Source: Yinghuangia elevatio (GTDB taxonomy: Bacteria; Actinomycetota; Actinomycetes; Streptomycetales; Streptomycetaceae). From it: a stretch of 40,224 bases of DNA. The notes beneath the pieces were generated by a model, which made no database searches, had not been told where the DNA came from, and saw nothing but the letters and a program-made list of their open reading frames with translations. Below are positions 7,874 through 17,235 of the stretch, piece by piece. How positions within the stretch are numbered: the first letter of the stretch is position 1; each line of letters begins with the position of its first letter. The stretch covers positions 1 through 40,224 of the forward strand of contig NZ_JBEZFP010000087.1 in NCBI RefSeq assembly GCF_040649515.1, written 5' to 3'. A program made the translations under genes and the position numbers.

Positions 7874-8179
7874 TCAGCCGCCGATCGGGTCGTGGCACGA
7901 CACCAGCTTGGTGCCGTCCACGAAGGTCGCCTCGACCTGCAACAGGCCCAGCATTCCCCGGACTTCGGGCATCGTGTCGGCCTCGCCGACGATGTGCCGG
8001 CCCAGCTCCATGCAGTCCGCCACCGACTTGCCGTCGCGCGCGGCCTCCAAGATCGCCTCGGTGATGAGGGCGACCGCCTCGCTGTAGTTGAGCTTGAGGC
8101 CGCGTTCCCGGCGCTTGCGCGCCAGGTCCGCCACGACGTACACCCACAGCTTGTCCATCTCGCGGGGTGCCAGGTTCAT
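7874..8179 (-). CDS. ureA: Urease subunit gamma (UreA)
   Basis: A 101-aa structural subunit of the (UreABC)3 urease complex. The whole sequence follows the family: MNLAPREMDKL, the basic ARKRRERGLKLNYSEAVALI helix, GKSVADCMELG and the C-terminal QVEATFVDGTKLVSCHDPI. The length matches the usual 100 residues. The ATG overlaps the stop of the urea transporter gene by four bases (ATGA), so transport and enzyme are made together. In-frame sequence upstream of this ATG is antisense to the transporter and is not part of the protein. Confidence 0.97.
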   Translation of the reverse strand: MNLAPREMDKLWVYVVADLARKRRERGLKLNYSEAVALITEAILEAARDGKSVADCMELGRHIVGEADTMPEVRGMLGLLQVEATFVDGTKLVSCHDPIGG

Positions 8180-9150
8180 TGTGCGGGCCTTTCCGGGGAG
8201 GAGAATCGCGGCAGCTGCGGCACGGCGGCCATGAGCACCCACGTGGTGAGGATGAACGGCCAGGTGAAGGTGTGGCCGCCGAAGGGCTTGAAGAACGACG
8301 TGAGGGCGGCGGTCAGGCCGGTGGTGACGGCCGCGCCGAACAACGCGTACGCGCCGCACCACACCGTGCGCGGCAGGAACACCGCACCGACCGCGATGGC
8401 CACCAGCACCGCGTTGTAGCCGTAGATGCCGTTCTCGATCAGCGACGTCGGCGCGCCCAGCGCCCACGCCACCACGATGCCGACCACGCTTCCGGCGGCG
8501 GCGAACGCGGCGACCCGCCACCCGGCCAGGGCCAGGCCGACGAGCATGATCAGCCCCACGTACCAGGTGTCCACGAGGAAGACCTGCGCGACGTTGGTGA
8601 AGAATCCGTGCCACAGGTCGGACCACGACAGGCCCGTGTCACCTGTGGTCGTCGTCGCCACGGCGGCCGGACTCCCGTCGTGCCAGACGCGGGAGAACGA
8701 CGGTGCGCCGACCACCATGACCCCGGACACCACGCAGAAGGGCGCGGTCAGCGGCGTCAGGCCGTACGGCTTCAGGAACGTCGTCAACGCCGCCCCGAGC
8801 AGCGTGCACAGCACCGCGCCGACCACCGCCAGGATGTACGTCGACGGGTGGTTGCCCAGCGACGACACCAGGGCGATGCCGGTCAGGCAGCCGCTGTAGC
8901 CCTGGAGGCCGAGGGCGATCGAGGACCGGTCGGCGCGCAACGCGGCCGCTGCCACCGTCGACACGACCGTCCCGATCGTCGCGAACAGCCCCGTCTCCCA
9001 GCCCGCGACCCACAGCGCGGCGAGGATCACCGCACCGGTGAGCGGACTCGACTGCAGGTCCACCTGCGCGACGCCGCGCAGCCAGGCCAGTCCGAGCGCC
9101 GTGGCCTGCCCGGGCGGTGCGGGGGCGGGCCGGTCGGACGTCACGGACAA
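8176..9150 (-). CDS. Urea transporter (UT family)
   Basis: A 324-aa polytopic membrane protein with about ten hydrophobic segments in two homologous halves, as in bacterial and animal urea transporters. Both halves carry the UT signature: GYSGCLTGIALV with LKPYGLTPLTAPF in the first, GIYGYNAVLVAIAVG with FKPFGGHTFTWPF in the second. It should form a urea-selective channel that feeds the urease encoded immediately downstream. I prefer the TTG start at 9150, which has GAGGAG six bases upstream; a longer GTG start at 9219 (347 aa) is open but has no good ribosome binding site. It is the first gene of the urease operon, divergent from the ammonium transporters. Confidence 0.9.
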   Translation of the reverse strand: MSVTSDRPAPAPPGQATALGLAWLRGVAQVDLQSSPLTGAVILAALWVAGWETGLFATIGTVVSTVAAAALRADRSSIALGLQGYSGCLTGIALVSSLGNHPSTYILAVVGAVLCTLLGAALTTFLKPYGLTPLTAPFCVVSGVMVVGAPSFSRVWHDGSPAAVATTTTGDTGLSWSDLWHGFFTNVAQVFLVDTWYVGLIMLVGLALAGWRVAAFAAAGSVVGIVVAWALGAPTSLIENGIYGYNAVLVAIAVGAVFLPRTVWCGAYALFGAAVTTGLTAALTSFFKPFGGHTFTWPFILTTWVLMAAVPQLPRFSSPERPAQ

Positions 9151-9410
9151 GGTCGCTCCTCGCAGCCTTGGACACGCGGTCGGAATCGCCGCGTCCTGCG
9201 TCACGGTGTCCACCCGCACACCGGGTCAACCGCCGCCATCGGAGTGAAGAACCGGACTCTGGGACGGGCGGCCCGTGCCGATGCGGGCGCCGGACGGGTG
9301 ATCTTCGGCGGCGGCGGCGTTGCGCGGCGGGCCGCCGCCGCGCGGTGCGCTTCGATCTGCGCGACACCCGACACCCGACACCCGACACCCGATGCGAGAC
9401 CGGAGACGCC
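9151..9410. promoter_or_regulatory. Divergent promoter region between urease operon and amt genes
   Basis: This 260-bp gap must hold the promoters of the urease operon (leftward) and of the two amt genes (rightward). I looked for a GlnR box (GTNAC and GAAAC half-sites) and for a nickel-type TTGCAA inverted repeat and found no convincing match to either. Four perfect tandem copies of ACACCCG lie at 9364-9391, ending 19 bp before the amt start. No promoter hexamers stand out. Confidence 0.4.
9364..9391. repeat. 7-bp tandem repeat (ACACCCG x4)
   Basis: Four perfect head-to-tail copies of ACACCCG lie in the leader of the first amt gene, just upstream of its GGAG ribosome binding site. The repeat is outside the coding sequence, so unit gain or loss would change leader length without changing the protein. 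Confidence 0.85.
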
Positions 9411-10772
9411 ATGCTCACAGCCGCGACCGCGGACACGGGGAACACCGCGTGGCTGATGGCCAGTACCGCCATGGTCCTGCTCATGACGCCGGGCCTGGCG
9501 TTCTTCTACGGCGGCATGGTGCGTACCCAGCACGTGCTGGTGATGCTGAAGATGAGCTTCGCGTGCCTCAGCCTGGTCACCCTGATCTGGCTCGCGGTCG
9601 GCTACAGCCTCGCGTTCGGACCCGACGCGGGCGGCGGCCTGATCGGCAACCTGGACTACGCGTTCCTGCGCACGCTGAACGCCGACGACGTCCGCAACAC
9701 CGTGCCCACGCTGCTGTTCTCCTGCTTCCAGATGTCCTTCGCGATCATCACCGTCGCACTCGTCAGCGGCTCCATCGCGGACCGCGCGACGATGCGCGGC
9801 TGGCTGGTGTTCGTGGTGGCGTGGACCCTCCTGGTGTACGTCCCGCTCGCCCACTGGGTGTTCGCCGACGACGGCTGGGTGCACGCGGACCTCGGCGCGC
9901 TCGACTTCGCCGGAGGACTGCCCGTCGAACTCAACGCCGGGGCCGCGGGTCTCGCGGTGGCGATCGTGGTCCGCAAGCGCAAGGACTTCGCCCGCGGTTC
10001 CGTCCGCCCGCACAACCTGCCGCTGGTCATCATCGGCCTCGCCCTTCTGTGGTTCGGCTGGTTCGGCTTCAACGCCGGGTCGGCCCTCCAGGTCGAGGGC
10101 GGTGCGCCCACGACCTTCCTCAACACGCAACTGGCCGCCTGCGCCGCGATGATCGGCTGGCCGCTGGTCGACAAGTGGCGGCTGGGCCGCGTCGAGATGC
10201 TCGGCGTGGCGTCGGCGGCGGTCGCCGGCATGGTCGCCATCACCCCGGCCTGCGGCGAGGTCTCGCCGCTCGGCGCGGTCGCGATCGGCTTCGTCGCGGG
10301 TGTCGTGTGCGCGTTCGCCGTCAACCTCAAGTACCGCATCGATGTCGACGACACCCTGGACGTCGTCGGCGTGCACGGCTGGGGTGGCATCGTCGGCGTG
10401 GTCTCCGTCGGGCTGCTCGCCACGTCGGCGATGAGCGGCAAGAAGGGCCTGTTCTACGGCGGCGGATTCGACCTGCTGTGGCGCCAGGTGGTGGCGATCC
10501 TCGCGTGCGGCACCTTCTCCTTCGTCGTCACCTGGCTGATCGCGCAGGCGGTGCACCGTACGGTCGGGTTCCGCGCCGCCGACGACTACGCGCACGTTCC
10601 CGGGCGGGACGAGGAGGTCGCGTACGACGACGCCACCCTCGACGAGATCCGCGAACGCCTGGCCGCCGCCCGGGGGGCCGAGCCGGCCCCGGTGACCGCG
10701 GGCGCCCCCACGGACGCCGAACTGCTGCGGGACATCGCCGATCTCGTCGCGCAGCGGGAGGTCGACAAGTGA
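9411..10772 (+). CDS. amtB: Ammonium transporter (Amt/MEP/Rh family), first of a tandem pair
   Basis: A 453-aa protein with eleven membrane segments that moves ammonium/ammonia across the membrane. Family motifs include GLAFFYGGMVR (28-38), CFQMSFAIIT with the Phe gate (F106, F110), LLWFGWFGFNAGSA (212-225) and VVGVHGWGGIVG (318-329). D165 in LDFAGG matches E. coli D160, and H322 matches the second pore histidine H318. The position of the first pore histidine (E. coli H168) is Glu, E173. The C-terminal 60 residues form a charged helix-like tail (DEIRERLAAARG, then DAELLRDIADLVAQRE). The ATG at 9411 follows CGGAGACGCC. Translation further upstream covers the tandem repeat and is not protein-like. 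Confidence 0.93.
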   Translation: MLTAATADTGNTAWLMASTAMVLLMTPGLAFFYGGMVRTQHVLVMLKMSFACLSLVTLIWLAVGYSLAFGPDAGGGLIGNLDYAFLRTLNADDVRNTVPTLLFSCFQMSFAIITVALVSGSIADRATMRGWLVFVVAWTLLVYVPLAHWVFADDGWVHADLGALDFAGGLPVELNAGAAGLAVAIVVRKRKDFARGSVRPHNLPLVIIGLALLWFGWFGFNAGSALQVEGGAPTTFLNTQLAACAAMIGWPLVDKWRLGRVEMLGVASAAVAGMVAITPACGEVSPLGAVAIGFVAGVVCAFAVNLKYRIDVDDTLDVVGVHGWGGIVGVVSVGLLATSAMSGKKGLFYGGGFDLLWRQVVAILACGTFSFVVTWLIAQAVHRTVGFRAADDYAHVPGRDEEVAYDDATLDEIRERLAAARGAEPAPVTAGAPTDAELLRDIADLVAQREVDK

Positions 10773-10812
10773 CCGTCCCGGGCCGCGCGCCGCACCGGAC
10801 GGGGGAGTGACG

Positions 10813-12192
<1,380 letters not shown>

Positions 12193-12374
12193 CCGCAACC
12201 CGCACCACCTACCGACCGTCCGCCAGCGGGTGACGACGCCGAGCGCCGCGCGCAAGCCGGCGCACGGTTCGTGTTGCCGAACGCCGAGATCGTCAGAGCT
12301 CGCGTGCGCTGACCTTCCGGCACCGGACGGGAATAGCAGGCGACTGCTGCGCTGCGGGAAAGCCGGTAGGTGCG

Positions 12375-12389
12375 GTGCCGTGACGGCAC
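12375..12389. promoter_or_regulatory. Inverted repeat upstream of the S1 gene
   Basis: GTGCCG-TGA-CGGCAC is a perfect 6-bp inverted repeat ending 41 bp before the S1-domain gene. It could be an operator or a small leader hairpin. Part of it (GGTGCCG) recurs 18 bp further on. Nothing else links it to a known regulator. Confidence 0.3.
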
Positions 12390-12430
12390 GATGTACGGTG
12401 CCGTCCATGACATCGTTGCGAGCCCGGTAG

Positions 12431-12994
12431 ATGACGGGGCCGACACCAGAAGAACGACACGAATTCCGAGAGGCGTTCCTCCTCTCCCTGCGGCGCGGCG
12501 AAGTTCGGTCCGGCGTGGTCACCGCAATCCACAACTTCGGTGTGTTCGTCGACATCGGCGGGGTCGACGGCATGGTGAACGTCGCCGAGTTGAGCTGGAA
12601 GCACATCGACCACCCCTGCGAAGTGGTCGAAGTGGGCGAGCAGGTCGACGTCGAGGTCCTGGACGTCGACATGGACCGCGGGCGCGTCGCGTTGTCGCTC
12701 AAGGCGACGCAGGAAGACCCGTGGCAACGCTTCGCCCAGAACCACCCGGCAGGGCAACCGCTTCACGGCGTCGTCACCAAACTCGTTCCGTTCGGCGCGT
12801 TCGTCCGCATAGCCGACGGCATCGAGGGCCTGGTCCACATCTCCGAAATGGCCTGGCAGCCCGTCGAAACTCCCGAACAGGCCGTCCAAGTTGGCGACCA
12901 CACCACCGTCAAGGTCATCGACATCGACCTGGAACGACGCCGCATCAGCCTGTCCCGCCGTCAGGCAGCCACTCCGCCCCACCAGCCGGAGTGA
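12431..12994 (+). CDS. Small protein with two S1 RNA-binding domains
   Basis: A 187-aa protein made almost only of two S1 OB-fold domains. Domain 1 spans about residues 24-92 (RSGVVTAIHNFGVFVDIGGVDGMVN, VAELSW, DVEVLDVD, RVALSLKAT). Domain 2 spans about 110-178 (GVVTKLVPFGAFVRIADGIEGLVHISEM, VKVIDIDLERRRISLSRR). Ribosomal protein S1 itself has four to six such domains, so this is an accessory RNA-binding protein rather than rpsA. A TAG lies immediately upstream in frame, which fixes the ATG at 12431 as the earliest possible start, but no clear ribosome binding site precedes it. The RNA target and role are unknown. Confidence 0.85.
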   Translation: MTGPTPEERHEFREAFLLSLRRGEVRSGVVTAIHNFGVFVDIGGVDGMVNVAELSWKHIDHPCEVVEVGEQVDVEVLDVDMDRGRVALSLKATQEDPWQRFAQNHPAGQPLHGVVTKLVPFGAFVRIADGIEGLVHISEMAWQPVETPEQAVQVGDHTTVKVIDIDLERRRISLSRRQAATPPHQPE

Positions 12995-13019
12995 CCGCGC
13001 GCAACGGACACAGCGGTCA
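12992..13019 (+). terminator. Possible terminator hairpin after the S1 gene
   Basis: TGACCGC at 12992-12998 pairs perfectly with GCGGTCA at 13013-13019; the stop codon of the S1 gene is part of the stem. The loop is 14 nt and no T-run follows, so it is a weak candidate. It lies between convergent genes. Confidence 0.35.
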
Positions 13020-13116
13020 GACCGGCGCGGGTCGGCCGAATCGGCGGCGTCGTGGCCGTGATGGCCGACGAGCGGGACGGGATCACCGGCTTTCACAGCG
13101 GGGGATTCCTGCCGCG

Positions 13117-14115
13117 TCACCCGAGTGAGCTACGCGCGTCTTCCAGAATCCTCAGCACTCCCAGCGTCGCGTCGAGGGGCATGATGCGGCTTTCCACGCG
13201 TCCGGCGCGCACGCAGTCGCGGACTTCGCGGGCCTGGGCGGCGTAGGCCTCGGAGGAGGAGTCGATCCGGAACTCCTCGGGCACCGCGGGCCGGAAGTCC
13301 GCGCCGTAGGTGTACACGGAGATGTGGGTCGTCTCCTGGAAGGCGGGCGCGATGTCGATGCGGCCCTTCGTGCCGACGACGGTGGCCGTCATCGGGAGCA
13401 TGCCGACGAGCGACGTCTCGAGCATCGCGCGGGCGCCCCCATTCCAGCCGAGCAGCAGCGCGGTCTCGGCGTCCACACCACTCGGCCCGAGCGCGCCGAC
13501 CGCGGCCATCGAGTCCGGGGAGCCGAGCAGCAGGTACGCCAGCGCGACCGGGTAGATGCCGAGGTCCAGCAGCGCCCCGCCGCCGAGGGCGGGATTCCAC
13601 AGCCGGTGCTGCGGGACGTACGGCACCGGGAACCCGAGCGACGCACTCACCGACCGGACTTCGCCCAGCGCGCCGGACTCGACGGTGGCCTGCACCCGCT
13701 GAATCAGCGGGTTGAAACGCATCCACATGGCTTCCATGAGGAACACGTCCGCGGCCCGGGCCTGCGCGACGAGTGCCTCGGCTTCGGCGAAGGTCACCCC
13801 GAGGGGCTTCTCGCACAGCACGGGCTTCCGGGCGGCGATGGCCGCCTCGACGATCGCGCGGTGCTGGGCGTGCGGGGTGGCGACGTAGACGGCGTCGACG
13901 GCGGGATCGGCGATCATGTCGGCGTACGAACCGTACGCCGTACCGCCGGCCACCTTGGCGGCAAACTCGGCGGCCCGGTCCTTGCTCCGCGACCCCACGG
14001 CGGCGATCCGCATGCCCGGCTCGGCGGCGATCACCCGCCCGACGGTCTCGGCTATCGAACCGGTGGCTGCGATCCCCCAGCCGAACGTGTCGGCGGTTTC
14101 GTCGGTTGCGGTCAT
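13117..14115 (-). CDS. Gfo/Idh/MocA family NAD(P)-dependent oxidoreductase
   Basis: A 332-aa two-domain dehydrogenase. The N-terminal Rossmann domain shows GWGIAATGSIAETV (a variant of the GxGxxA nucleotide motif), AVGSRSKDRA after strand 2, VYVATPHAQH and the family hallmark EKPLGVTFAEAE, whose Lys is catalytic. The C-terminal domain has LGGGALLDLGIYPVALA with the Asp and Tyr region typical of trans-dihydrodiol and sugar dehydrogenases. The substrate is probably a sugar, inositol or dihydrodiol but cannot be chosen from sequence alone. I took the ATG at 14115, preceded by AAGGGG; an extension to 14205 lacks such support. The genes around it are unrelated. Confidence 0.85.
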   Translation of the reverse strand: MTATDETADTFGWGIAATGSIAETVGRVIAAEPGMRIAAVGSRSKDRAAEFAAKVAGGTAYGSYADMIADPAVDAVYVATPHAQHRAIVEAAIAARKPVLCEKPLGVTFAEAEALVAQARAADVFLMEAMWMRFNPLIQRVQATVESGALGEVRSVSASLGFPVPYVPQHRLWNPALGGGALLDLGIYPVALAYLLLGSPDSMAAVGALGPSGVDAETALLLGWNGGARAMLETSLVGMLPMTATVVGTKGRIDIAPAFQETTHISVYTYGADFRPAVPEEFRIDSSSEAYAAQAREVRDCVRAGRVESRIMPLDATLGVLRILEDARSSLG

Positions 14116-14330
14116 GCCCCACCCCTTGTTGGCTGCTGTGCTTCTCACGACAGGGACATCATCAACGGCGAGGCGAGGCGTCGGGTGCGTGGCCGTCGTC
14201 GACACTCGCGTCGTACGGTAGTCCAGGTTGGCTTGGCGGCTACTGGGTTCGCCTCGCGCCGCTCACGGACGGGCGGTCCCGCTGCGCTGTTGGACGCCGC
14301 GCTCGCGCGCGCCGCTCCTCGGGCCGGCGC

Positions 14331-14795
14331 TCAGAAGCGGTGCAGGTCCTCGGCGGTCCAGCCTCCGGGCGCGTCCGGGTCGAAGGTCTCCGGGGCGGCA
14401 ACACCAATATCCGTGCGGTGGCCGCTGGTGTGCGCGACGGCGCGCAGCACCAGGCCGGTGCTGTGCCAGCCGAGCGCGCTGACCTCGGCAAGCGCGACCG
14501 GGGTTCCCGCGGCGAGGCTCGCTGCGATGCGCAGCATCAGCGTCTCCCCGGAGGCCCCGGGCAGGTGGGCGTCGACGGCCTCGTTCCAGCGCACGGTCGC
14601 GAGCGGGGTGTCGGTGACGTCGGGGTCATCCGTGTAGTCGACGAACGCCCGGAAGTCGGCGCGGCCGGGCCACACGTCGTGCTCGACGAGCAGGGCGACG
14701 GCCGCCTCGCTCGGCAGGTGGCCTGCCGCGCCCGCGCGCAGCGCGGCGGTGAGCTGGTCGAGCGGGAGATCGGTCGCGGCGGGGGAGTTGGTCAT
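14331..14795 (-). CDS. Hypothetical protein
   Basis: A 154-aa soluble, acidic protein that I do not recognise. It starts with a short helical segment (LDQLTAALRAGAAGHLPSEAAVALLVEH) followed by an alternating region with several Trp and Asp residues (VDYTDDPDVTDTPLATVRWNEAVDAHLPG). There is no signal peptide or membrane segment. Third codon positions are strongly G/C and the reading frame is clean, which supports a real gene. The ribosome binding site before the ATG is weak. It is separated by more than 100 bp from both neighbours, so it is probably transcribed alone. Confidence 0.65.
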   Translation of the reverse strand: MTNSPAATDLPLDQLTAALRAGAAGHLPSEAAVALLVEHDVWPGRADFRAFVDYTDDPDVTDTPLATVRWNEAVDAHLPGASGETLMLRIAASLAAGTPVALAEVSALGWHSTGLVLRAVAHTSGHRTDIGVAAPETFDPDAPGGWTAEDLHRF

Positions 14796-14922
14796 GCTCG
14801 ATTGTCCACGGTCACGGCGGTGCCCCGCGGGAGGCTGGCTGTGTCGCGGGTTCGGGCGAGTTCCGGCGACCGGCCGCCGACCGAAGGCCGGCTCGGCTCC
14901 CGTTGGTCGCGCCCGCGTGGGA

Positions 14923-16098
14923 TCAGATGTCGGGGGCTGCGGGCGGTCCCAGTTCTTGCGGCCATGGCGTGGTCGGGGGGTCGCTCGTCAGGAGTCGCTC
15001 CAGGGTGTCCAGCCACTTGTGGGGTTCTATGGTTGTGGTGGCCAGTTCGGTGAAAGCCCAGATCAGCACCTGTTCCGAGGTGCCTTTCGGGAAGACGCGG
15101 CGGAAGGTCGGCGTCACGTTGATCGGCATCACGTCGGGCCGCAGACGGTCATAAGGCGGGTCCAACCTGTTCGGCACCCTGCGTGCGTGCTCGGGGGAGA
15201 TCGCCAGGATCGCCCGGAGCATCGTCAGCCCGTAGAAGCCGAAGAGGTCTTCGAGAGCGCCCCAGGGGTTGTTCCAGCGGGGGTCGGTCCATCGGTCCTT
15301 GTACGCGGCGAGCATGGCGCCGTACGCCGCCGAGGCCGGGGCAAGACGGGCCGTCGCCCCCTGTGCCGCGGTTCGCGCGGCATCCAACGGCCCCACCAGT
15401 GCCCGGTACTGCTCGCCGAGCGACTTGCCGAGCGAGTCCCTCAGGCCCCGCTCACACTCGCGTTCGATCCGTCCGAGGTCCGGCACCGCAGCCCGGGCGG
15501 CGGCACCGGCGGCCGTCTCCTCCACGAGCAGGGGCAGCAGCTTCCGCGCATGTGACCCTGCGACCACGTCCTCGGCCTGCCCGAACGGCGCGATCAGTGC
15601 GACCAAGGCGTCCCGCACATAACCGAGTTCGACGGCCCTGGCGGCGCGCAGGTCGTCGAGGACGGGCGCCCGTTCGACGAACTCGGCCACCGCCGCGTCG
15701 CCGGCCGCGGCCATTGCGCCGAGTTCCGACCCGGCTTCGGTACGCGCCGCAAGGCCCTCCAGCATCGCCTTGACCGCAGCGGACGGCTGCGCCGCGTCGC
15801 GCTCGGTCAGGCGCGGGTCGGCGTCCCGCAGCAACGCGAACGCCTGGGCCGCGACCTCGGGCCGCCGCGGCGCGGCCGCCCTGCGGAACGCCTCCGCGCC
15901 GGTCCGCGCCAGGTGCTGCACCAGGTCCAGCCACATCGGGCGACGCCTCGCGGGAATGCCGGCCCACGCCTGCGCCGGCATCCGCGCGGGCTCCCCGGCC
16001 GTCCGCAGTCTGCGATCGGTGTCGTCGATCCAACGGTCCACCCGCTCGGCAGCCAGACGCCGCAACTGGTCGTCGGTGGCGGATATCGGCTCAGGCAT
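14923..16098 (-). CDS. Hypothetical protein, helix-rich, 391 aa
   Basis: A 391-aa protein of no family I can name. It looks mainly alpha-helical with many Ala, Arg and Glu residues and no membrane segment or signal peptide. The N-terminal part has ATDDQLRRLAAERVDRWIDD and RRRPMWLDLVQHLARTGAEAFR; the C-terminal part, the most ordered-looking, has RWNNPWGALEDLFGFYGLTMLRAIL and a tryptophan-containing WAFTELATTTIEPHKW. The start is well supported by GGGGGAGGG upstream. Flanking genes on the same strand are over 120 bp away. No nucleotide-binding or catalytic motif is visible. Confidence 0.7.
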   Translation of the reverse strand: MPEPISATDDQLRRLAAERVDRWIDDTDRRLRTAGEPARMPAQAWAGIPARRRPMWLDLVQHLARTGAEAFRRAAAPRRPEVAAQAFALLRDADPRLTERDAAQPSAAVKAMLEGLAARTEAGSELGAMAAAGDAAVAEFVERAPVLDDLRAARAVELGYVRDALVALIAPFGQAEDVVAGSHARKLLPLLVEETAAGAAARAAVPDLGRIERECERGLRDSLGKSLGEQYRALVGPLDAARTAAQGATARLAPASAAYGAMLAAYKDRWTDPRWNNPWGALEDLFGFYGLTMLRAILAISPEHARRVPNRLDPPYDRLRPDVMPINVTPTFRRVFPKGTSEQVLIWAFTELATTTIEPHKWLDTLERLLTSDPPTTPWPQELGPPAAPDI

Positions 16099-16270
16099 GC
16101 ACCCTCCCCCAAGGCCATGTCGTCGCTGCCGGACGGCCCCTCCCCGAGAGCGGAACAGCGTCCCGCTCCTTCCGGCGCTCCTTGGGAGTGTGCCATCACG
16201 GACTGATCCGGGTCAGGCAAATCCGCGGAAGGCCGACACACGCCTGGAGCGGCTGCCGGATCGTGCGTCG

Positions 16271-17125
16271 TCAGGTGCGTTCGGCGAGCCAGGACCGGAT
16301 GGACGCGGCGATGCGCTCGGGGTGGGTGAGCGGGCCGAAGTGCCCGAGGTCCGGGTGGGATTCGAGGCGGGCGTCGGGGAACTGCTCGGCGAGGCGGTCG
16401 AAGCGTCCGCTCGGCGACTCGACGCCCTGGACCAGGACGACGGGGCAGCGCACCTCGGCCATGGCCGCGTAGACCTCCGCGACGAGTGACGAGACGTACA
16501 CTTGCGCCTCGTTGAGCGGGCGGCACTTGAGGCGGACGTGGTCGCCCTCGGCCACGAAGCCGTGCTCGACGTACGCCGCCAGGACCTCCGGGTCGAAGGC
16601 GTCCATCGGCGGCTTCGACGCGTAGTTGCGGGCCGCCTCCGCGCGGTCCGCGAACGCCGGGCGCCGCCGCTTCGTCGGCTCCACCAGCGGGTTGGACTGC
16701 ACCTCGCCGGCCGCGGGCGGCGGGAACGCGGCGGGCTCGTACAGCCACAACGAGTCGAACGTCCCCGGCCGCGCGGCCTCCGCGAGGACCAGGGCCGCGG
16801 CGCCGCACGAATGGCCGATGCCGACGAGTGGCCCGTGTCCGCGGGCCGCGAGGTCGTCGGCCACCGCCAGCACGTCGTCGCCGAACGCCGCCCACGGGAA
16901 GTCGTAGCCCTCGGGCACCGGCGTGTCGCCGTGTCCGCGCAGGTCCAGCGCGTGGCAGTCGACACCGGGCAGCCGGCGCGCGGTCGGCTCCCACACCCGG
17001 CCGTGGAAGCCGGTGGCATGCGCGAGCACGGCGGTCACCTCGCCCTGCGCCCGGTCCGTACCCGCGACGGCCGAGCTCAGGCGGTGGACGGCGGGAAGCA
17101 CCTTCGCCCGGGGATCGATCTTCAT
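16271..17125 (-). CDS. Alpha/beta hydrolase
   Basis: A 284-aa serine hydrolase of the alpha/beta fold. HATGFHGRVW near residue 36 is the oxyanion region (the family HGxxG variant HATGF), LDLRGHGDT follows strand 4, and GIGHSCGAAALVLA holds the nucleophile Ser in a G-H-S-C-G elbow. The catalytic His is probably in DLGHFGPLTHPER near the C-terminus. The large cap segment (about 140-220) is charged. Substrate unknown: esterases, dienelactone hydrolases and meta-cleavage hydrolases share this layout. It lies downstream of the amidase on the same strand, but a strong hairpin between them suggests separate transcription. No clear ribosome binding site precedes the ATG. Confidence 0.8.
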   Translation of the reverse strand: MKIDPRAKVLPAVHRLSSAVAGTDRAQGEVTAVLAHATGFHGRVWEPTARRLPGVDCHALDLRGHGDTPVPEGYDFPWAAFGDDVLAVADDLAARGHGPLVGIGHSCGAAALVLAEAARPGTFDSLWLYEPAAFPPPAAGEVQSNPLVEPTKRRRPAFADRAEAARNYASKPPMDAFDPEVLAAYVEHGFVAEGDHVRLKCRPLNEAQVYVSSLVAEVYAAMAEVRCPVVLVQGVESPSGRFDRLAEQFPDARLESHPDLGHFGPLTHPERIAASIRSWLAERT

Positions 17126-17167
17126 GGACGAAGTCAACCACTTTGCCGGCGGTCGGCTCCGGTCGCC

Positions 17168-17203
17168 CCCGGTACCGCCCCGGGGAAGGGCGGCGGTACC
17201 GGG
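17168..17203 (-). terminator. Strong hairpin downstream of the amidase gene
   Basis: A perfect 12-bp stem (CCCGGTACCGCC at 17168-17179 with GGCGGTACCGGG at 17192-17203, 12-nt loop) lies 33 bp after the amidase stop and before the hydrolase start. It has no T-run, which is common for actinobacterial terminators. It probably ends the importer-amidase transcript. Confidence 0.6.
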
Positions 17204-17227
17204 CGGCCGGGGCGGCCGGGGCGGCCG
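17201..17227. repeat. 9-bp tandem repeat (GGGCGGCCG x3)
   Basis: Three perfect copies of GGGCGGCCG lie between the amidase stop and the terminator-like hairpin, overlapping the hairpin by three bases. Non-coding. Confidence 0.8.
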
Positions 17228-17235
17228 GTGGCAGC

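Noticed and set aside
9151..9410. Possible GlnR box between the urease operon and amt genes
   Set aside because: Isolated GTCAC-like words occur, but no correctly spaced GTNAC and GAAAC half-sites were found.
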